The notes below the pieces were generated by a model. That model saw nothing but the letters and a program-made list of their open reading frames with translations, made no database searches and was not told the DNA's origin. A DNA stretch of 18,371 nucleotides from DATGIQ01 sp035295665 (lineage in GTDB: Bacteria > Planctomycetota > Planctomycetia > Gemmatales > Gemmataceae): contig DATGIQ010000496.1 of the NCBI GenBank assembly GCA_035295665.1, positions 1 to 18,371 on the forward strand. Direction: 5' to 3'. Below are positions 16,401 to 18,371 of the stretch, one piece after another (position 1 is the first letter of the stretch; every line of letters starts with the position of its first letter). The translations under genes were made by a program, and so were the position numbers.

Positions 16401-16938
16401 GAATCTGCCGCGCGGGTTCAGCGCACCGGTCACTGCCATTCCCGCGGGCGAAAACAGCACGACGGTTGCCTTGTCGGCGGACGCCGATGTGCCCGTCTTG
16501 ACCAAGCCACGGCCATTCAAGGTGGTGGCCCGAGCACGGATTGGGGATGAGGAAGTTGTTCGCGAAGTTACCGGTACCGGCCCCAAAGCGCTGGAGCCGG
16601 GTGACCTGGTGACAACCACCGAGCAGGCGGAAGTTACGCTGAAACCCGGTGGGCAAGTGCGGATGACCGCCAAGATTGAGCGCCGCAATGGCTTCAAGGG
16701 GAGAGTGCCGCTCGAAGTCCGCGGCCTGCCCCACGGGGTGCGCGTCCTGGACATCGGCCTCAACGGCATCCTTATCACCGAGAAGGAAGACAGCCGAACG
16801 TTCGTGATCTACGCCGAACCGTGGGTCGAGCCGACCAGTCATCCATTTGTGGTCCTGGCCAAGAGTGAACGCAAAGGGACGGAACACGCGGCGAAGTCTG
16901 TGCTCCTGAAAGTCCAGCCGGGTTCCTCGCAGCACTAA
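13444..16938 (+). CDS. PSCyt1 cytochrome c / seven-bladed WD40 propeller / PPC-domain exported protein
   Basis: A 1164-residue exported protein, last of the DUF1501 cluster. Signal peptide: HIRWFVILALLISSRPLIAQ. A planctomycete-type cytochrome c domain (about 29-118) has one heme motif, C41-L-E-C44-H45 (KYCLECHN), then GGLVMDSF and GKPDESRLV. Seven WD40-like blades follow at about 140-433, each with a pattern like LAFHPDGRVLATTG and often ending in KLWD or KIWD, enough to close one propeller. An Ig/TIG-like domain (about 438-535) precedes a PPC domain opening at EVEPNDSP (about 540). A second PPC-like stretch (GRIDYPGAVETWRFTARKGQ) and Ig-like beta domains with no clear family fill the C-terminus. 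Such fusions are common in planctomycetes; the substrate or partner is unknown. No terminator is clear, although CGGATTCCG plus five T lies at 16954-16967. Confidence 0.93.
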   Translation: MNPASHIRWFVILALLISSRPLIAQPPSFAKQVKPFLAKYCLECHNAEDAKGGLVMDSFASLLKGGDNGPVITLGKPDESRLVLMPEGKAKPPMPPKKAKQPKPTEVAVLRAWVAAGAKDDSTSVTVRIPDIKPRVRTPPPVTVLAYHPSGSILATGVYKEVLLIDTATGDPIGPRATLPGKVTALAFSGDGRELAVASSSPGTRGEVFLFGVRERVLDPKPDRILRGHHDTILALAFHPDGRVLATTGYDRLIKLWDPTSGKELRTLKDHSDAVYGLAFNPDGRLLASAAADRAVKIWDVASGTRLYTLSEATDWLYSVSWSPDGRHVAAGGVDKSIRVWQVSAKGGKLVHSVFAHEGAVTRLLYAADGKTLYSVGEDNTPKAWDTATMRERGVYPRQPEVVLGLAVAPDHKQLAIGRYDGALLLVDEATAKILSEPLPFKPKPPQLTKLSPAAGPRGQTLRITFDGKYLDGAYELVSSYTGLRAKILAAGEPAHSVQAEITFPADMPAGIVKLGIKTPAGQTTQLPFIVDLFPSVAEVEPNDSPATGQKITLPVTVVGTISQAGSVDYYRFEAQSGQEIGVQVLTSGIGSKLDAVLELIDERGRVVARGTKDALGYKCDKTGTYALGIRDREYRGGPEMSYRLHLGHIPVITAVFPLGLQRGSEALIHVRGVNLGAVQTVRVHANPAAALGSRVSFAVDSPHGKPLGDASVVVGEFPEAIHGGPHPCVPVPGTANGRIDYPGAVETWRFTARKGQRLIIETHARRLGSPLDSYLEVLDAAGKPVPRALLRCAAKTYVTFRDHDSATSGIRIENWSELGINDYVWVGHELLRILELPKNPDDDCQFFATGKQRRTYLDTTPTYISQGVPMYKVAIHPPGTSFPANGFPVIALNYRNDDGGPGYGKDSRIFFDPQADGEYQVRVGDSRGQGGDAYAYRLTVRPPRPSFEISFKPTAPAVWKGGAIPVTVSAERADGFEGPIDLHLENLPRGFSAPVTAIPAGENSTTVALSADADVPVLTKPRPFKVVARARIGDEEVVREVTGTGPKALEPGDLVTTTEQAEVTLKPGGQVRMTAKIERRNGFKGRVPLEVRGLPHGVRVLDIGLNGILITEKEDSRTFVIYAEPWVEPTSHPFVVLAKSERKGTEHAAKSVLLKVQPGSSQH

Positions 16939-17203
16939 GGTCCGGCCGCAAATCGGATTCCGTTTTTCCTAAAACTTTCCTGCCTTACCTTACGCCGAAT
17001 CGACGAAAGGCAAGCCGAAGCGCTCGGCCAGCATAGTTTTCAGCCATGCCGCGGAACAGGCACGGATTTTGCTTTCACCAGAGCGACAATTGTTGGCGAT
17101 TCCACGAACCCATTGGTAGGGATGAGATCGAGTTCCAGGGGGATCTGAATGTTGAGACAAAAGGATTTACGGCAAACTGATCACGGCTTGGAAATGGACG
17201 GGT

Positions 17204-17548
17204 TTGCCTCTGGAAACCGAGCTGGAAAAAGGAGTTGCATCAAGCTTTGGCAGCGGAAAGCTCGCCAGGCTTGGAGAAGCAGAATTGGTGGCGCGAAGCA
17301 CCGTAGAACTGCAAGAAGTGTCGGTATGGCTGCCTAAGAAATCTGCAATCGTTGAGCTTGGCCGGACGTGGTTTGCGGCCGCTTGGTCGCACCCCTTCCG
17401 AATTAAGATGGACTTGCTTAAGATAGGAGTAGTGCTTTTGGGCGGAACAGGGAATGAATCGATGGACGTTTTTCCAAACACGAGCGCCCGCTTCCGAGTC
17501 ACGGAGGCCCCGGATCTGCCCGAGCCCACACCTGCCGTTGCGCTCTGA
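17204..17548 (+). CDS. Doubtful ORF in the gap, no family recognised
   Basis: A frame of 114 codons from a TTG; it is open back to 17156 but contains no ATG or GTG before this TTG. It has no signal peptide and no usable Shine-Dalgarno. Part of it alternates like beta-strands (LVARSTVELQEVSVWLPKK, then KMDLLKIGVVLLGG). Codon use is less GC-rich at third positions than in neighbouring genes. I recognise no family. It could be a gene remnant or the antisense of something else; treat it as doubtful. Confidence 0.15.
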   Translation: MPLETELEKGVASSFGSGKLARLGEAELVARSTVELQEVSVWLPKKSAIVELGRTWFAAAWSHPFRIKMDLLKIGVVLLGGTGNESMDVFPNTSARFRVTEAPDLPEPTPAVAL

Positions 17549-17723
17549 TTTGGAACAGAGAGATATACCCCACCCGCGCCCGGTGGTTCCTGCCTTTGCT
17601 GGATTCCCTGGGACTTATGGGATGAATGAGTGAAGCGGTACGCCCAGCTGCTTCGCGCGAGCTTCGTTGCCTGGGCGTTCGCCGTGTGCGCACCGCCCGC
17701 TGTGTTCCATCTAATAGGAGAGG

Positions 17724-17738
17724 CCCTTCCGAGAAGGG
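17724..17738 (+). promoter_or_regulatory. Hairpin enclosing the Shine-Dalgarno of the surface-protein gene
   Basis: CCCTTC (17724-17729), loop CGA, GAAGGG (17733-17738) form a perfect 6-bp hairpin. The right arm is the only well-placed ribosome site for the ATG at 17749 (10 bases away), so folding would hide it. An AGGAG at 17717-17721 lies just upstream, too far from the start to serve directly. Translational control is inferred. Confidence 0.4.
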
Positions 17739-17748
17739 AAATCACGTT

Positions 17749-18371
17749 ATGCGTTTCACCACGTTGCTGAGAGCCCGCCGTTCGACTCGAAGCCAGGCGC
17801 GCCCATCTTCGTTTCGGCTCCGATTGGAAAGACTGGAAGAGCGTCTCGTGCCGGCCAGTCCTGTCGACGGAACCATTCTGGTGGCCACGCTCCCCTCCCA
17901 GGGATTTACGCAGACGGATCAGGGGTCCTTCCCAACCGGCCTGGTGGGCGTTAACCCCAACCTGCCACCGCCCAACCAATCGCAAGTGTCCACCGATGCT
18001 CTGCTTGGCAGCGGCAACTACCTGGTATTTCCGACCTACACTGCCGAGACCAGCAACGGGCAATTGTACGTCACCGATCTCCAGTACAATCTGGGCACCT
18101 CCAATGGCGGCAATACGGCGAATACGCTCAATGATTCGGCCAAGAACTGGCGGACCAATCAATTCGCCGGCGGGATCGTCCAAATCCTCGACACCAATGG
18201 CAACGTCTTGCAGCAGCGGTTCGTGACCACGAACACGGCGACCCAACTCACCGTCGACCACGCCTGGAGCACGATCCCAGCTACCGGTCAGCGCTACCAG
18301 GTCTACGGCACGGGGGCCATCATCCAGATTAATCCGGCGAGCGGCGCCCAGAGCGTGCTGGTTGCGGGCGG
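17749..18371 (+). CDS. Large planctomycete surface protein, N-terminal part (3' truncated by window edge)
   Basis: An open frame from the ATG at 17749 to the window end (207 codons, no stop). The N-terminus is a basic leader followed by LRLERLEERLVPAS (about 24-37). This is the LE-x-LE-x-R-x-x-PA motif found at the start of very large exported planctomycete proteins, where it marks the beginning of the mature region or an unusual export signal. The region after it is rich in Gly, Asn, Thr and Gln. It includes TLNDSAKNWRTNQFAGGIVQ and TNTATQLTVDHAWSTIPATG, resembling a bead-type beta module of such proteins, then AIIQINPASGAQSVLVAGG, which looks like the first blade of an NHL-type propeller. 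Start choice rests on the AAGGG site and the position of the motif. A minus-strand frame covering the same bases is a shadow. Probably a surface or extracellular adhesin-like protein. Confidence 0.85.
   Translation, partial: MRFTTLLRARRSTRSQARPSSFRLRLERLEERLVPASPVDGTILVATLPSQGFTQTDQGSFPTGLVGVNPNLPPPNQSQVSTDALLGSGNYLVFPTYTAETSNGQLYVTDLQYNLGTSNGGNTANTLNDSAKNWRTNQFAGGIVQILDTNGNVLQQRFVTTNTATQLTVDHAWSTIPATGQRYQVYGTGAIIQINPASGAQSVLVAG

Larger units (their letters stand above)
16939..17748. other. 810-base stretch without a confident gene
   Basis: This gap separates the cytochrome cluster from a large surface-protein gene. It looks less GC-rich than its neighbours. It begins with a short CGG-ATT-CCG hairpin plus T-tract near 16954-16967 that could end the upstream transcript. 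Several frames are partly open on both strands, but none has a ribosome site, a recognisable domain and a sensible start together. The longest + frame is at 17204-17548. On the minus strand a short stretch near 17045-17158 (NIQIPLELDLIPTNGFVE) looks protein-like, but lies in a different frame from the minus-strand reading at 17167-17560. This suggests a decayed gene or repeat module. No tRNA, transposase or terminal inverted repeats were found. Confidence 0.5.

Noticed and set aside
16954..16967. Intrinsic terminator after the cytochrome-WD40 gene
   Set aside because: The CGG/CCG stem is only 3 bp (about 6 with a bulge) before five T; too weak to list as its own feature, so it is mentioned in the gap entry.
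17167..18261. Minus-strand frame of 364 codons
   Set aside because: It lies opposite the + strand surface-protein start with its LEERLVPA motif. Its translation is Ser/Arg-rich with no domain, so its right part is a shadow; the left part is discussed as part of the unexplained gap.
1..18371. CRISPR array, tRNA, rRNA, insertion sequence or prophage
   Set aside because: No regularly spaced direct repeats, no tRNA T-loop/cloverleaf pattern, no transposase or integrase motifs and no phage structural genes were seen on reading both strands.

Overview
The window comes from a planctomycete. Evidence: a DUF1501 protein, a DUF1549/DUF1553 (PSCyt2/PSD1) protein and a planctomycete-type cytochrome c (PSCyt1)-WD40 protein lie in one co-directional cluster. 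A large-exoprotein N-terminus with the planctomycete LE-x-LE-x-R-x-x-PA motif lies at the right edge. Also present are a DUF1080 protein, a PEP-CTERM protein and secreted HEAT/TPR proteins. A member of the Gemmatales or a relative is plausible, but that is inference. No rRNA, tRNA, CRISPR array, transposase or phage gene was seen.

Left part (1-5400, all + strand): the 3' end of argH (arginine synthesis), then lysA (lysine synthesis), then a secreted HEAT-repeat protein with a degenerate receiver-like domain, then a TPR-like protein. An AT-rich imperfect inverted repeat spans the argH stop codon. A 9-bp hairpin sits just upstream of the TPR gene's ribosome binding site.

Middle part (5397-9132): a minus-strand PEP-CTERM/choice-of-anchor P-like protein meets the TPR gene at a shared CTAG and is divergent from a secreted DUF1080 protein. 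Then come three minus-strand genes, read right to left: nikR (nickel-responsive repressor), a small DUF3568-like lipoprotein, and a membrane-anchored von Willebrand A protein whose N-terminus looks like a TonB anchor. A strong stem-loop lies between the last two.

Right part (9338-16938, + strand): the DUF1501 (Tat-exported), BIG2-PSCyt2-PSD1 and PSCyt1/WD40/PPC genes form the typical planctomycete exported cytochrome cluster. The last gene lacks a Shine-Dalgarno sequence of its own; it is preceded by an overlapping 18-codon ORF that has a good one. After an 810-base stretch with no confident gene, a large surface protein begins at 17749 and runs off the window; its ribosome binding site lies in a small hairpin.

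I see no clear new defence or mobile system. The most unusual items are the TonB-anchor/vWA fusion, the exported pseudo-receiver with a duplicated helical insertion, the putative coupled leader ORF, and the unexplained 16939-17748 stretch.
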